Origin: Thermosynechococcaceae cyanobacterium Okahandja
GTDB taxonomy: Bacteria > Cyanobacteriota > Cyanobacteriia > Thermosynechococcales > Thermosynechococcaceae
NCBI GenBank assembly: GCA_041530395.1
Contig: CP136945.1
Coordinates: 1,674,001-1,738,000, forward strand
Reading direction: 5' to 3'
DNA: 64,000 bases
Both the position numbers and the translations under genes were made by a program. Below the pieces are notes generated by a model. It ran no database searches. It was not told the DNA's origin and saw only the letters and a list, made by a program, of their open reading frames with translations. Shown piece after piece: positions 34,308-44,124 of this stretch. Position 1 is the stretch's first letter. Each line of letters opens with the position of its first letter.

Positions 34308-37300
34308 TCATGTTTCTGCTGGCGCTGACTCTTCCCCCTTATCCTTTGTAAAACGACTCACCAGTTCCTTAATTAAGATGTAGATCACGGGCACCACAAA
34401 AAAGCTTAAAAATGTTGCCGCAATCATGCCGCCCGTCACACTCGTTCCCAAGGAATGGCGGGAATTAGCACCGGAACCTGTGGCAATGACCAAGGGAAAG
34501 ATCCCCAAAATAAATGAGATGGCGGTCATCAAAATTGGACGCAGTCGCTCTTCTGCCGCGCTAATCACCGACTTCACAATCGACGTGCCCTGATTCTCGC
34601 GAATTTGGTTGGCAAACTCCACAATTAGAATTGCATTTTTACTCGATAGCCCAATCAGCATCACTAGGCCAATTTGGCAGAATACATCATTGCTCAACCC
34701 GCGCAACCACTGAGCCAGCAGCGCCCCCATAATGGCCAAGGGCACCGACAGAATAATAATGAGGGGGTCAATGTAGCTTTCGTACTGAGCCGAGAGCACC
34801 AGAAACACAAACACCAGACCCAGCCCAAAAATTAGCGGCGCTTGACCACCGGAGCGGGTGGACTCCAACGACAACCCCGTCCAGCTATAACCCAACCCAT
34901 TGGGCAGTATCCGCTCAGCCAAGTTCATCATCGTACTCATGGCTTGTCCTTCACTGAGAGCGCGGGTATTTTGACCCGTAATCTCCGCTGACCGGAACAA
35001 GTTGTGGTGATAGATAATGGGCGGCGCTGAGGTCTGCTCAATTGTTACCAGATTACTCAGGGGAATTAAGGCATTTTCGTTAGAGCGGACATAAATGCGG
35101 TTAATGTCGTCCGGGTTGGCACGGAACTGCTGATCCGCCTGCACAATAACTTGATAACTGCGGGCAAAGATCGTGAACTGGTTGACGTACAACGATCCTA
35201 AGTAAATCTGCATCGCATTAAAAATATCTTGGATTTGGACACCAAGGGCAAGGGCACGGATGCGATCGACACTCACATTGAGTTGGGGCGCATTAATTGA
35301 AAAGGGCGTGTTGACAGCAACCAAACCGGGAGTACCGTTGGCTTGGCGGATGAGTTCATTGACGGAGGTATAAAGTGTCTCTAGCCCCAAATCCTGCTGA
35401 TCCATAATCTGCATATCAAAGCCGCCAAGGCCACTGCCGCCAAGGTTAATGGTGGGCACATTGGCCGAGAACACCGCCGCCCCCAGTTCTCCACCGACTT
35501 CCTTTTGAAACTCGGGCAACAGCGTGTCGAGGCTGGGTCGTTTGGACCATGGCTTCAAACTGGTAAAGATAATGCCCTTATCCGAGCCATTGCCAAAGAA
35601 GCTAAAGCCGCCAATGGCAAAGGTGTGATCTACGGCCGGATTCTTAGCAATAATATCGGCAGTCTCGAAGACAATTTTACTCGTATATTCTAGGGACACC
35701 CCCTGCGGTGACTGCACCAACGTTACAAAGTAGCCCTGATCTTCTTCGGGCACAAACCCGCCGGGCACAATTTGAAACAACCAGTAGGTAAAGGCCAGCA
35801 ACACCACAAAGCCGCCCAAGACCCAGTATTTAAGGCGCACCACCACATGGAGATTGCTCTCGTACCCCCGCCGCATGGTGTCCAGAAAGCGGTTAATCCA
35901 ACGGAACAGGATAAAATCTGCCATGGCTGGTCGCTCGCGCCGCAGCAGCAGCGCACACAGGGGCGGTGAGAGGGTAATGGCGTTAAACGTAGAAAGGGCA
36001 ATCGAAAAAACAATCGTGAGGGCAAACTGTTGATAAAGTCGCCCGGTCACCCCCGGGAAAAAGGCCACCGGAATAAAGACCGCCATCATCACCAAGGAAG
36101 TGGCAATCAGGGCACCGGTGACCTCCTGCATCGAACGACTGGCCGCTTCTGGTGGATCTAGCCCTTCCTCCTCCATCAGGCGGGTCACGTTTTCCACCAC
36201 CACGATCGCATCATCTACCACCAGACCTGTAGCCAGCACCAGACCAAACATGGTCAAACTATTGATTGAAAAATCAAAGGCCTTCATGAAGGCAAAGGTG
36301 CCGATGAGGGAAACGGGAATCGTCACCGATGGAATAATTGTGGCGCGCCAATCCTGCAAAAACAGAAAGATCACGGCAATCACTAAGATAATGGCAATAA
36401 TGAGGGTGATCACCACTTCTTTGATTGACTCTTGCACCGCATCGGTGGTACTAAAGCCAACGCTCCACTTTAATCCGGGGGGAAACTTCTGCGCCAGAAC
36501 GGCCATTTCTTCCTCTACGGCGCGGGTAATATCTAGGGCATTGGCACCACTCAGTTGATAGATACCAATCCCAACGGCATTGCGACCATCAAACTTAAAG
36601 TTAGTGGTGTAGCTTTGGGCACCTAATTCGGTGCGACCTACATCCCGCACCCGAATGACTGAGCCGTCTTCACCGCGCTGAATAATAATATCGGCAAATT
36701 CTTCCGCATCGGCAAGGCGACTTTGGGCTTGAATGGAAATTTGAAATTGCTGTCCTTCAGGGGCAGGAGGAGCACCAATAATCCCGGCACCCACCTGCAC
36801 GTTTTGATCTGAGAGTGCCCTGACCACATCTTGGGCGGTTAAGCCGCGACTAGCCAGTCGGTTTGGATCTAACCACAGGCGCATGGCATAGGTGCGCTGA
36901 CCGAAGATTTGGACTTGCCCGACCCCGTCTAGGCGCTGTAGCGGTTGAACGACGTAAAGGCTGGCATAGTTACTAATAAAGGTGGAGTCGTAGTCAAAGC
37001 CCTCATCGGGGTAAAGCGCTAGGGCTACCACAATTTGGGTGGTTGACTTACTAACGTTCACACCCGTGTTAATGACCTCCGGTGGCAGTTGCGAGGTCAC
37101 AGATGAAATCAAGTTGTTAACATCAACGGCAGCAATATCTTCGTCGTAGCCTTCGGTAAAGGTAATGGTAATGTTGCTATTGCCAAAGCTGTCACTGGTG
37201 GAGTCAATGTAGTCCATGCCCTCCACGCCGTTGATTTGGGTTTCGAGAATGGTGGTGACGTTGGTTTCAACGGTTTCGGCGTTTGCCCCGGCGTAGTTGG

Positions 37301-37442
37301 AAGAGACCTGAATGGTTGGCGGGGTCACGTCCGGATAATATTCAATGGGGAGGGTGGGTAGGGCAATGGTTCCCACAAGAATAATGAGTAGGGAACACAC
37401 GGTGGCAAAGACCGGACGTTTAATAAAAAAATCGCTAATCAT
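34308..37442 (-). CDS. RND multidrug efflux permease (AcrB/HAE1 family)
   Basis: The 1044-residue inner-membrane protein has the 12-helix RND layout: helix 1 at residues 9-28, a large periplasmic domain, helices 2-6 beginning near residue 340 with the proton-relay motif GLVVDDAIVVVENV (paired aspartates), a second periplasmic domain and helices 8-12 containing GLSSKNAILIVEFA. It exports drugs, solvents or metabolites using proton influx. It lies 6 bp after the adaptor gene and is certainly cotranscribed. The outer-membrane channel is encoded elsewhere. Confidence 0.96.
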   Translation of the reverse strand: MISDFFIKRPVFATVCSLLIILVGTIALPTLPIEYYPDVTPPTIQVSSNYAGANAETVETNVTTILETQINGVEGMDYIDSTSDSFGNSNITITFTEGYDEDIAAVDVNNLISSVTSQLPPEVINTGVNVSKSTTQIVVALALYPDEGFDYDSTFISNYASLYVVQPLQRLDGVGQVQIFGQRTYAMRLWLDPNRLASRGLTAQDVVRALSDQNVQVGAGIIGAPPAPEGQQFQISIQAQSRLADAEEFADIIIQRGEDGSVIRVRDVGRTELGAQSYTTNFKFDGRNAVGIGIYQLSGANALDITRAVEEEMAVLAQKFPPGLKWSVGFSTTDAVQESIKEVVITLIIAIILVIAVIFLFLQDWRATIIPSVTIPVSLIGTFAFMKAFDFSINSLTMFGLVLATGLVVDDAIVVVENVTRLMEEEGLDPPEAASRSMQEVTGALIATSLVMMAVFIPVAFFPGVTGRLYQQFALTIVFSIALSTFNAITLSPPLCALLLRRERPAMADFILFRWINRFLDTMRRGYESNLHVVVRLKYWVLGGFVVLLAFTYWLFQIVPGGFVPEEDQGYFVTLVQSPQGVSLEYTSKIVFETADIIAKNPAVDHTFAIGGFSFFGNGSDKGIIFTSLKPWSKRPSLDTLLPEFQKEVGGELGAAVFSANVPTINLGGSGLGGFDMQIMDQQDLGLETLYTSVNELIRQANGTPGLVAVNTPFSINAPQLNVSVDRIRALALGVQIQDIFNAMQIYLGSLYVNQFTIFARSYQVIVQADQQFRANPDDINRIYVRSNENALIPLSNLVTIEQTSAPPIIYHHNLFRSAEITGQNTRALSEGQAMSTMMNLAERILPNGLGYSWTGLSLESTRSGGQAPLIFGLGLVFVFLVLSAQYESYIDPLIIILSVPLAIMGALLAQWLRGLSNDVFCQIGLVMLIGLSSKNAILIVEFANQIRENQGTSIVKSVISAAEERLRPILMTAISFILGIFPLVIATGSGANSRHSLGTSVTGGMIAATFLSFFVVPVIYILIKELVSRFTKDKGEESAPAET

Positions 37443-37448
37443 GATGCG

Positions 37449-38654
37449 TTAGGACTCAGGGGTAATGGGGGTGCCGTCGCGCAAGCGTTGAATACCGGAA
37501 ACAACAATTTGCTCACCGGGCTGAAGGCCTTGAAACACTTGGTAGCTGTTCCCTTGAATGGATCCCACTCGAATAGGTTTTTGTTTGGCAATCATTTTGC
37601 CATCGTTATCTTTTTCGGCCACAAAGACAAAGGTTTGACCGGCAAGGTTAGAAACGGCGGTGGTGGGAACTAAAATGCCGGGCTGTTGACCAAAAATAAT
37701 CCGCGCTTGAATTTGTTGGTCGGCGCGGAGGTTGTTCTGGCTATTTTCGTAAAGGGCTTTCACCAAAATTGTTTGGGTATTGTTGGTGGTGTTGGGGGCG
37801 ATGAAAAACACAGGGGCGGTGCCAACTACGTTTCCGGCCATGTCAATCAGTTCAACGGGGGTGCCAAGGCGTATTCGCGGCACTTGCTCAATGGGAACTT
37901 GAATATACACTTCAAGGGGCTGGTTGGCGGTGAGGGTGAGCAGATTGGTTTGCGGCGTTACGAAGTCGCCTACTTTGGGGGGGATATTACCAACCACGCC
38001 ACTAAAGGGGGCACGCACCTGAAACCAATTCAGAACGACGGCTTGTTGTTGAGCGTTGGCTTGGGCTTCAAGGAGTACTTTTTCTAACTGGGCAATGGTG
38101 GCCTGCTGGGCGCGAATATCGGCTTCGGTTTGCTGGAGATCGGCTTGGGCGGTGCGAAAGCTGGTAATAAAGGACTGGGCTTGCTCTTTGGAGACGGCAC
38201 CTTCTTCAAAAAGAACCGTGTAGCGTTCCGCCTGGATGCGGTTAAACTCAACGGTGGCAAGGTTGGCGCGACGTTGGGCTTCAAGGGCACGCAATGTGGA
38301 GCGGGCATTTTCGACGTTGGCTTGAGCCGATTGAATCGAGGCAATGTTACTGGCCACTACGGCCTGCTGCTCGGAAGGGTCAATGAGGATCAGGGGTTGC
38401 CCTGCGGTAACACTCTGGCCGTTTTGGACGTTGATTTGGACAATGCGTCCAGAGACCTGCGGCAACATGGTGACCGATTGCCGCGATTGTAGGGAGGCGT
38501 TATAGACTGCCGTCTGGGGTAGGTTTTCTGATTTTACTGCGGCTAGTTGTACGCGAGCCGCTGGGGGGGCTGCTGCTTCGGGCTTGCCGCAGGCGGTAAC
38601 AATTAGGCAGGCACTTCCCAGAATGAGTGATGAGACAATTTGCCGCTGTACCAT
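37449..38654 (-). CDS. RND efflux periplasmic adaptor lipoprotein (MFP/HlyD family)
   Basis: The 401-residue protein starts with a lipoprotein signal (lipobox VTAC at about residues 19-22). It then has the barrel-sandwich half-motif VSGRIVQINVQNGQSVTAGQPL, a long alpha hairpin (about residues 110-210), the second lipoyl half (VRAPFSGVVGNIPPKVGDFV) and a beta-barrel. It bridges the permease to a TolC-type channel. Gene order adaptor-permease is the classical acrAB arrangement. No regulator is adjacent. Confidence 0.94.
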   Translation of the reverse strand: MVQRQIVSSLILGSACLIVTACGKPEAAAPPAARVQLAAVKSENLPQTAVYNASLQSRQSVTMLPQVSGRIVQINVQNGQSVTAGQPLILIDPSEQQAVVASNIASIQSAQANVENARSTLRALEAQRRANLATVEFNRIQAERYTVLFEEGAVSKEQAQSFITSFRTAQADLQQTEADIRAQQATIAQLEKVLLEAQANAQQQAVVLNWFQVRAPFSGVVGNIPPKVGDFVTPQTNLLTLTANQPLEVYIQVPIEQVPRIRLGTPVELIDMAGNVVGTAPVFFIAPNTTNNTQTILVKALYENSQNNLRADQQIQARIIFGQQPGILVPTTAVSNLAGQTFVFVAEKDNDGKMIAKQKPIRVGSIQGNSYQVFQGLQPGEQIVVSGIQRLRDGTPITPES

Positions 38655-38746
38655 ACCTCGACCTCAAACACCCCAGCCACAAAATGGAACGAAACCATCC
38701 CCAGTCTAGCCTACGGTGGTTAGTAACCGCACTGCTTGGGGCAAGG

Positions 38747-39577
38747 TTAGCGATCGCCCACGGGTTTAATGCCTGTTTTGCGCTCGAGTAGTTCTTTAAC
38801 GATCAGGGTAACGAGCGCCAGTAACCCCAAAATAATGGCGGCAGCACAGGCGGACTCGGTGTTGTAGTTTTTGTAGGCATCTTCAATAAACAGGGGCAGG
38901 CTTTGGGTTAACCCCGCAATATTGCCGGAGACCACTGCCACGGCTCCAAACTCTCCCATGGCGCGGGCATTGGTCAGCAGCACGCCGTAGAGCAGCCCCC
39001 AGCGAATGTTGGGTAGGGTCACCCGCCAGAAGGTTTGCCAGTCGTTTGCTCCCAAGGTTTTGGCGGCTTCATCTTGATCGGTGCCAATTTCCTCAAGGAC
39101 GGGAATGACTTCGCGTGCCACAAAGGGAAGGCTGACAAAGGCGGTGGCCAAGACCATTCCCGGAAAGGCAAAGATCACCCGTATATCTAATGCCTGCAAC
39201 CAACCGCCCAACCAGCCGTTGCGGCCATAGACCAGTACCAGCATTAAGCCTGCCACCACCGGCGAAATGGAAAACGGTAAGTCAATGATGCTCAACAACA
39301 GGGTGCGGCCTCGAAAACGGTGGCGGGCGATCGCCCACGCGGCACAGAGGCCAAACACGGTATTCAGAGGCACCACCACCAGCGCTAACGAAAACGTGAC
39401 CCACAGCGCATGGAGAAAGTCTGGCTCCAGCAGGTTTTGGAGGAACGGCATGACCCCACGGCGAAAGGCCTGAAAGATCACATTGGCTGCTGGAATCAGC
39501 AGGATCAGGCTGAGGTAGGCAATGGCGATCGCAATTAAACCCGCATGAACCCACGAACGTTGATTAACGCTGCGCAT
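38747..39577 (-). CDS. cysW: Sulfate ABC transporter permease CysW
   Basis: The 276-residue permease has six transmembrane segments and the EAA loop (DEAAKTLGANDWQTFWRVTLP) that contacts the ATPase. The phrase GEFGAVAVVSGNI and the order after cysT identify CysW. It imports sulfate and thiosulfate with the binding protein and CysT. Its start overlaps the end of cysT by 14 bases. The ATPase gene cysA is not present downstream, so it must be elsewhere. Confidence 0.93.
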   Translation of the reverse strand: MRSVNQRSWVHAGLIAIAIAYLSLILLIPAANVIFQAFRRGVMPFLQNLLEPDFLHALWVTFSLALVVVPLNTVFGLCAAWAIARHRFRGRTLLLSIIDLPFSISPVVAGLMLVLVYGRNGWLGGWLQALDIRVIFAFPGMVLATAFVSLPFVAREVIPVLEEIGTDQDEAAKTLGANDWQTFWRVTLPNIRWGLLYGVLLTNARAMGEFGAVAVVSGNIAGLTQSLPLFIEDAYKNYNTESACAAAIILGLLALVTLIVKELLERKTGIKPVGDR

Positions 39578-40412
39578 AGCGACGCCCCCACGCCTGCAGA
39601 AAATTAATGAGGAACAACATACCTAGGGATACAAGCAGCATGACGGTGCCGACAATGGTGGCTGCTTCGTAGTCGTACTGCTCAAGGCTTTGAAACACCA
39701 GCACCGGCGCAATCAGATCTCGAAACGGCGTATTAGAGGAAATAATGACAATTGAGCCAAACTCGCCCACAGCTCGGGAAAACCCCAAGGCCACACCCGT
39801 GAGAATGGCAGGCAATAGCGGCGGTAGGATCACACGCCAAAAGGTTTGCCAGTGGCTGGCTCCCAATGACCAAGCCGCCTCCTCCACATCCTTTTCCATT
39901 TCCGTGAGCACCGGTTGCACCGTGCGGATCACAAAAGGCAGCGAAATAAACAGCATGGCCACGGCCACCCCCCAGCGGCTAAAGGCAATTTTAATCCCCA
40001 AGGGAGCCAGTAGGCCGCCAATCCAGCCGTTGTCGCTATAGACCGTCGCGAGGGTTAGCCCGGCAACCGCCGTTGGTAGGGCAAAGGGCAGATCCACAAC
40101 CGCATCAAAAAAGCGCTGGCCCGGGAAGCGGTAGCGCACCAGCACCCACGCAATTAACGTGCCAAAGATACCGTTAATGCTGGCAGTAATAAGAGCGGTA
40201 ACAAAGGTGACCTCGTAGGCCGACAGGGCGATCGCCCGCGTAGCCACTTGCCAAAACCGCACAGGGCCATCGGCACCGGCACGGACAAATAACGCCGCCA
40301 GTGGCAGAAACAGCATCACCCCCAAATACAGCCATGTTACTTTCCAGACCCACGGCAGTTGCCACAGACCACCTTGCCGATTGATTTTTACTACGGGGGA
40401 CGGGGTTACCAC
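39564..40412 (-). CDS. cysT: Sulfate ABC transporter permease CysT (CysU)
   Basis: The 282-residue membrane protein has the binding-protein-dependent permease fold with EEAAWSLGASHWQTFWRVILPPL as EAA loop and GEFGSIVIISSNTPF typical of CysT. It pairs with CysW in the membrane. It follows the sulfate-binding protein gene by 27 bp. Confidence 0.93.
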   Translation of the reverse strand: MVTPSPVVKINRQGGLWQLPWVWKVTWLYLGVMLFLPLAALFVRAGADGPVRFWQVATRAIALSAYEVTFVTALITASINGIFGTLIAWVLVRYRFPGQRFFDAVVDLPFALPTAVAGLTLATVYSDNGWIGGLLAPLGIKIAFSRWGVAVAMLFISLPFVIRTVQPVLTEMEKDVEEAAWSLGASHWQTFWRVILPPLLPAILTGVALGFSRAVGEFGSIVIISSNTPFRDLIAPVLVFQSLEQYDYEAATIVGTVMLLVSLGMLFLINFLQAWGRRYAQR

Positions 40413-40439
40413 CTCAAGCTCTCCATCTCATCCACTCCC

Positions 40440-41498
40440 CTATGCCCTATTTTCTTGCTGAATCTGATCAAAGAGGGCACCATGGGCAAAAAATTGCTCC
40501 TGCACCGCTTCCCATCCTCCTAGGTTCGCCACCGTAAAGAGGGTGGGCACCGGCGGAAACTGCTCTTGATAGTCCGCCAGTACGGCAGGCAGTACCGGAC
40601 GGAACCCATACTGGGCAAAAATTGCTTGGGCTTCAGGGGTATAAAGAAACTGCACATAAGCCTCGGCCACCTCACGAGTGCCGTGCTTATCCACATAGCG
40701 ATCCACTAGGGCAATGGGGTTTTGAATGAGGACATTCACCTCTGGAATGGTATAGGTGACCGCCTGCCCCATGCGCTGTGCCAAGATGACTTCATTTTCG
40801 TAGTTAATCAGGGCATCCCCTTGGCCTTGCTGCAAAAAGGCATCGGTGGCTTCACGGCCATCCCGCGGCAGCACAGCCACATGGCGAAAGGCTTCGGTGA
40901 CAAACTGTTGCGCTTGCTCGAACGTACCGCCCACTGCGGTAACGGAACCCCAAAGCGCCAGAAAATTCCAGCGAGCCGCGCCTGAGGTTTTGGGGTCGGC
41001 AGTGACAAACGTGACCCCCGGCCGGGTTAAATCTTGCCATGTTTGCAGGTTTTTGGGGTTGCCCGCACGGGTGATTAGGGCACACACAGAGGTGGTGACA
41101 ATGCCATTGTTGGCGGTTTGGCTTGCCCAATCTCTGCGAATCAACCCCTCTTGGGCAATGCGATCCACATCCAAGCCAAGGGAAAGATGCACAATATCGG
41201 CCTCAAGGCCATCGATAACGGCACGGGCTTGAGCACCCGACGGACCATAGGTGGTGCGGAAGCGCACCCGTTGCTGGTGTTCTTGCTGCCATTTTGCGGC
41301 AAACACAGGAATGAGCGCCTCGTGCGCTTTTTTCGTGACGGCAAAGGCAGAGAGGGTAATATTGACCTGTGCGGGCCGACCATCCGGGAGCCTCTGTTGC
41401 AGACCACAGGCAGCAATGATGCCGCTTAGTCCCAAGGCCGCCAAAAATAAAACCAAGCCGTACTGTAGCCGCCGCCAACGGCGCTGTCTCCTAACCAT
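40440..41498 (-). CDS. sbpA: Sulfate-binding lipoprotein of the ABC transporter
   Basis: From the ATG at 41498 the protein begins with a very basic segment (VRRQRRWRRLQ) and a hydrophobic stretch ending SGIIAAC, a lipoprotein-like signal. An ATG at 41549 would only lengthen the cytoplasmic end. The mature domain has FAVTKKAHEALIPVF, YGPSGAQARAV and the late SbpA/CysP features NYENEVILAQ and YTIPEVNVLIQNPIALVD. It captures sulfate in the periplasm and delivers it to CysT-CysW. It is the first gene of the sbpA-cysT-cysW unit. Confidence 0.93.
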   Translation of the reverse strand: MVRRQRRWRRLQYGLVLFLAALGLSGIIAACGLQQRLPDGRPAQVNITLSAFAVTKKAHEALIPVFAAKWQQEHQQRVRFRTTYGPSGAQARAVIDGLEADIVHLSLGLDVDRIAQEGLIRRDWASQTANNGIVTTSVCALITRAGNPKNLQTWQDLTRPGVTFVTADPKTSGAARWNFLALWGSVTAVGGTFEQAQQFVTEAFRHVAVLPRDGREATDAFLQQGQGDALINYENEVILAQRMGQAVTYTIPEVNVLIQNPIALVDRYVDKHGTREVAEAYVQFLYTPEAQAIFAQYGFRPVLPAVLADYQEQFPPVPTLFTVANLGGWEAVQEQFFAHGALFDQIQQENRA

Positions 41499-41585
41499 GG
41501 ATAGCAATCTACGATAAATCGGTCGGAATACCGAGCATGAACCTATCATAGCGGAGGGGGTAACACCTGCCAAGGAGCAAAGGGA

Positions 41586-42776
41586 TCAAAACGTCAGGTT
41601 GACCGTCTGCCACTGCACGTGGGGATAGAGCCGTTGGAGTTCCTCAAGGCTGGTAAATTTTTGCTGGCGGCGGCGCTCTAGGATGGCGGTTGCGGTCGCG
41701 GCATCCATTCCGCCGATCTTCTGTTGCATTTGGGCGCGGGTGGCGCGGTTAATGGCAATGGTTGCTGAGGGCACTGCTGCTGGTTTACGAGGTTTGGCAG
41801 CCACCGCGGTTGTGTTGCTAACGGGTTCAGGATTCGGGGTTGGCTCACCCGGACGCGGAATCTCGTAGTGTAAGAAATCCCGTGCGAGACGGGTATTGGC
41901 AAAAATGGCTTGGGCTTCTGCGAGGAGATCCTCCACCTGTAGGGCGTTGCCGGGGGCGTAGCGGGCACTAAAGTGGGTGAGAAAAAGCAGTTTCACTTGG
42001 GCAAGGTAGGCCACCTGTGCCGCCATGGTGGAGGTGGAGTGAAGTCGCCGAAAGGCTAACTCTGCTTCCTGGTGGGCAAACGTGGCCTCATGAATGAGCA
42101 CATCGGCTTGGTGCGCTAGCGCTACGGCACTTTCGCAGAATACCGTGTCGGTGCAATAGACAAAACTGCGCCCCTGCTGCGGCGGGTCACAAAAGTCACG
42201 GCCATGGAACTGGCGGCCATCGGGCAGGGTAATTGTACCTCCCTGTTTCAGTTGTCCGTACAAGGGGCCGGAGGGAATGCCAAGGGCTTGAGCCTTTTCC
42301 ACATGAAAACGACCGGGGCGATCGCGCTCCGTAACCCGATAACCAAAAGCAGGTACCCGATGGTGCAGTAACCGACAAGTGACGGTAAACTCCTCGTCTT
42401 GGAAAACCTCGCCCGGCTCAACGGTATGCACCTGTACCTTGTAGGGCAGTCGCATCACCGACCAGCGCAAACAGCTCTCGATATAGCGATCCAGCGTAGG
42501 CGGGCCATAGATATCAATCTGCTGTACGGTGCCCGCCAAGCCGCAACTGGCCAGTAACCCCATCAAGCCAAAGATATGATCGCCGTGCATGTGGGTGATA
42601 AAGATGCGGCGAATCTGGCTGGTACGCAGAGGCGTGCGCAACAGTTGATGCTGCGTCGCTTCACCGCAGTCAAAGAGCCAAATTTCCTTACGTTGGGGCA
42701 GGCGTAGCGCCACACTAGAGACGTTGCGCCCCCGGGTTGGCACCCCAGAACTGGTGCCAAGAAACGTTAACTCCAT
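41586..42776 (-). CDS. rnz: Ribonuclease Z with C-terminal helix-hairpin-helix extension
   Basis: The metallo-beta-lactamase core has HMHGDHIFG with H62, H64, D66 and H67 as zinc ligands, the N-terminal [15 protein letters not shown] and the C-terminal LTHFSARY. RNase Z cuts tRNA precursors after the discriminator base. Bacterial RNase Z is about 310 residues; this protein has 396. After a Pro/Ala linker it ends in about 60 residues ([20 protein letters not shown]... [19 protein letters not shown]) that look like a ComEA-type helix-hairpin-helix, a nucleic-acid-binding fold. It overlaps the upstream DUF3386 gene stop as TAATG, indicating coupling. Confidence 0.93.
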   Translation of the reverse strand: MELTFLGTSSGVPTRGRNVSSVALRLPQRKEIWLFDCGEATQHQLLRTPLRTSQIRRIFITHMHGDHIFGLMGLLASCGLAGTVQQIDIYGPPTLDRYIESCLRWSVMRLPYKVQVHTVEPGEVFQDEEFTVTCRLLHHRVPAFGYRVTERDRPGRFHVEKAQALGIPSGPLYGQLKQGGTITLPDGRQFHGRDFCDPPQQGRSFVYCTDTVFCESAVALAHQADVLIHEATFAHQEAELAFRRLHSTSTMAAQVAYLAQVKLLFLTHFSARYAPGNALQVEDLLAEAQAIFANTRLARDFLHYEIPRPGEPTPNPEPVSNTTAVAAKPRKPAAVPSATIAINRATRAQMQQKIGGMDAATATAILERRRQQKFTSLEELQRLYPHVQWQTVNLTF

Positions 42777-43426
42777 TAGGCGGCGGGTAACAGTTGCAGA
42801 TCATCAAAGCGGATCGTCACCTGACTGGTGTTGCCCCCTTCGTGGGTGGTCACCACCTGCTGGCTCATCAGGTAATAGTTGCCCACAGGTACGTAGGTAT
42901 CTTCAAATTCCATTTGCCGCACCACTTCGTTGGTTGCAGGGTTGCGAAACACCGCCACATAGTTGGTGGAAATATAGCCAGCGCCGGTATCTAGCGCTTG
43001 ACGGTGGGTAATGGCAAAGGCCACCCGCCCCATGACGCGGCTGACATAGACAATCTGGTTGTCCCGCACCTTATAGTTGGAACCCATGGCATCGCCACTG
43101 ACGAGAATTTCAACCGCGCCGCTGGCATCGGTGTCACCCACCTGGAAGGTATTTTTGCCGTGGGCGGCCTCAAAGCTGTTGCGCTTGCGGTGGACAACCA
43201 CATCCCGCAGTTGGTTGTAGAGGGACTCACGCACCTGCTCGTCCTCAATACCGGTGACCTCAACACTGTAATCAGCCGTCACGGTGACTCGGCCTTGGTA
43301 GCGTTGATCCCCATCCACGAGGGTGACCGTGGCCGTAAACCCCGGAAAGTGCTCATCCCATGTATAACGATTTTCATAAGCAGCACGAAAGAGGGCTTGG
43401 GCATCCAGCGCTGATGTCGTTGGCAT
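42776..43426 (-). CDS. DUF3386 family protein
   Basis: The 216-residue soluble protein matches the cyanobacterial DUF3386 family, with [20 protein letters not shown] at the N-terminus. Members in plants are plastid-targeted, and function is unknown. It has mixed alpha/beta character, no signal peptide and no membrane segment. The stop overlaps the rnz start. Confidence 0.82.
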   Translation of the reverse strand: MPTTSALDAQALFRAAYENRYTWDEHFPGFTATVTLVDGDQRYQGRVTVTADYSVEVTGIEDEQVRESLYNQLRDVVVHRKRNSFEAAHGKNTFQVGDTDASGAVEILVSGDAMGSNYKVRDNQIVYVSRVMGRVAFAITHRQALDTGAGYISTNYVAVFRNPATNEVVRQMEFEDTYVPVGNYYLMSQQVVTTHEGGNTSQVTIRFDDLQLLPAA

Positions 43427-43590
43427 GGGGAGTTCCTCAATAAATAGTCGCTAATACTCTAGGATAACCGATTCTCCCCCCCTTGACGGCCAAGCATATC
43501 TAGTGTTCACTGAGGGTAATTTATCGCGTACTACACTAGATTTATACCCCTAGTGGCATATCCTTTGTTGTTGTTGGGCATTGAGCAATC

Positions 43591-44124
43591 ATGGTGGCAC
43601 AACTCTCGGTTCCGGTGTCTGAGCCTACCGCCCTATCTAGTTATGGCGTTGAGGGGGTGGTGCAGGTGGTGACCTGTCCGCAGCGGCATTTTTTAACTAC
43701 GGTAATGGCACAAGCCCTGCGGCTGGCGGGTCAAGGGAGTGGTGTGATTATTCTCCAGTTGCTGAAGGGGGGCATCCAAATGGGGGCAGCGCACCCTGTG
43801 CAGTTGGGGCAGCACTTAACGTGGTTCCGGCCAGCGTTGGCGCGATCGCTGGGGGTGGAGGCTCCAATCACTCCCGAGGAAGCAGCGGCGGTACGGGAGC
43901 TGTGGCAGCACGTGCGAACGATAGTGCAGCAGGGCAGCTATCGGTTGCTGGTTCTAGATGAACTCAGCTTGGCCATTCAACTTGGGCTGGTTGAGGAGGC
44001 GGACGTACTGGACTTTTTAGAGCATCGCCCCCGCACCCTCGATGTCATCCTCACAGGGCCGGAGATGCCGGAGTCGCTGTTGGCGATCGCTGACCAAATT
44101 ACCCAACTGCGCCGCCTCATTTAG
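43591..44124 (+). CDS. BtuR/CobO-like P-loop protein lacking the Walker A lysine
   Basis: The 177-residue protein follows corrinoid adenosyltransferases of the BtuR/CobO type along its length: GVVQVVTCPQRHFLTTVMAQALRL in place of the nucleotide loop, then VIILQLLKGG, a Walker-B-like YRLLVLDELSLAIQLGLVEEADV, and RPRTLDVILTGPEMPESLL. The loop normally reads TGDGKGKTT; here it is TCPQRHFLTT, so the glycines and lysine are gone. Adenosyltransfer to cob(I)alamin therefore looks doubtful, and a changed role is likely. It converges on the hydrolase gene, overlapping it by four bases. Confidence 0.75.
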   Translation: MVAQLSVPVSEPTALSSYGVEGVVQVVTCPQRHFLTTVMAQALRLAGQGSGVIILQLLKGGIQMGAAHPVQLGQHLTWFRPALARSLGVEAPITPEEAAAVRELWQHVRTIVQQGSYRLLVLDELSLAIQLGLVEEADVLDFLEHRPRTLDVILTGPEMPESLLAIADQITQLRRLI

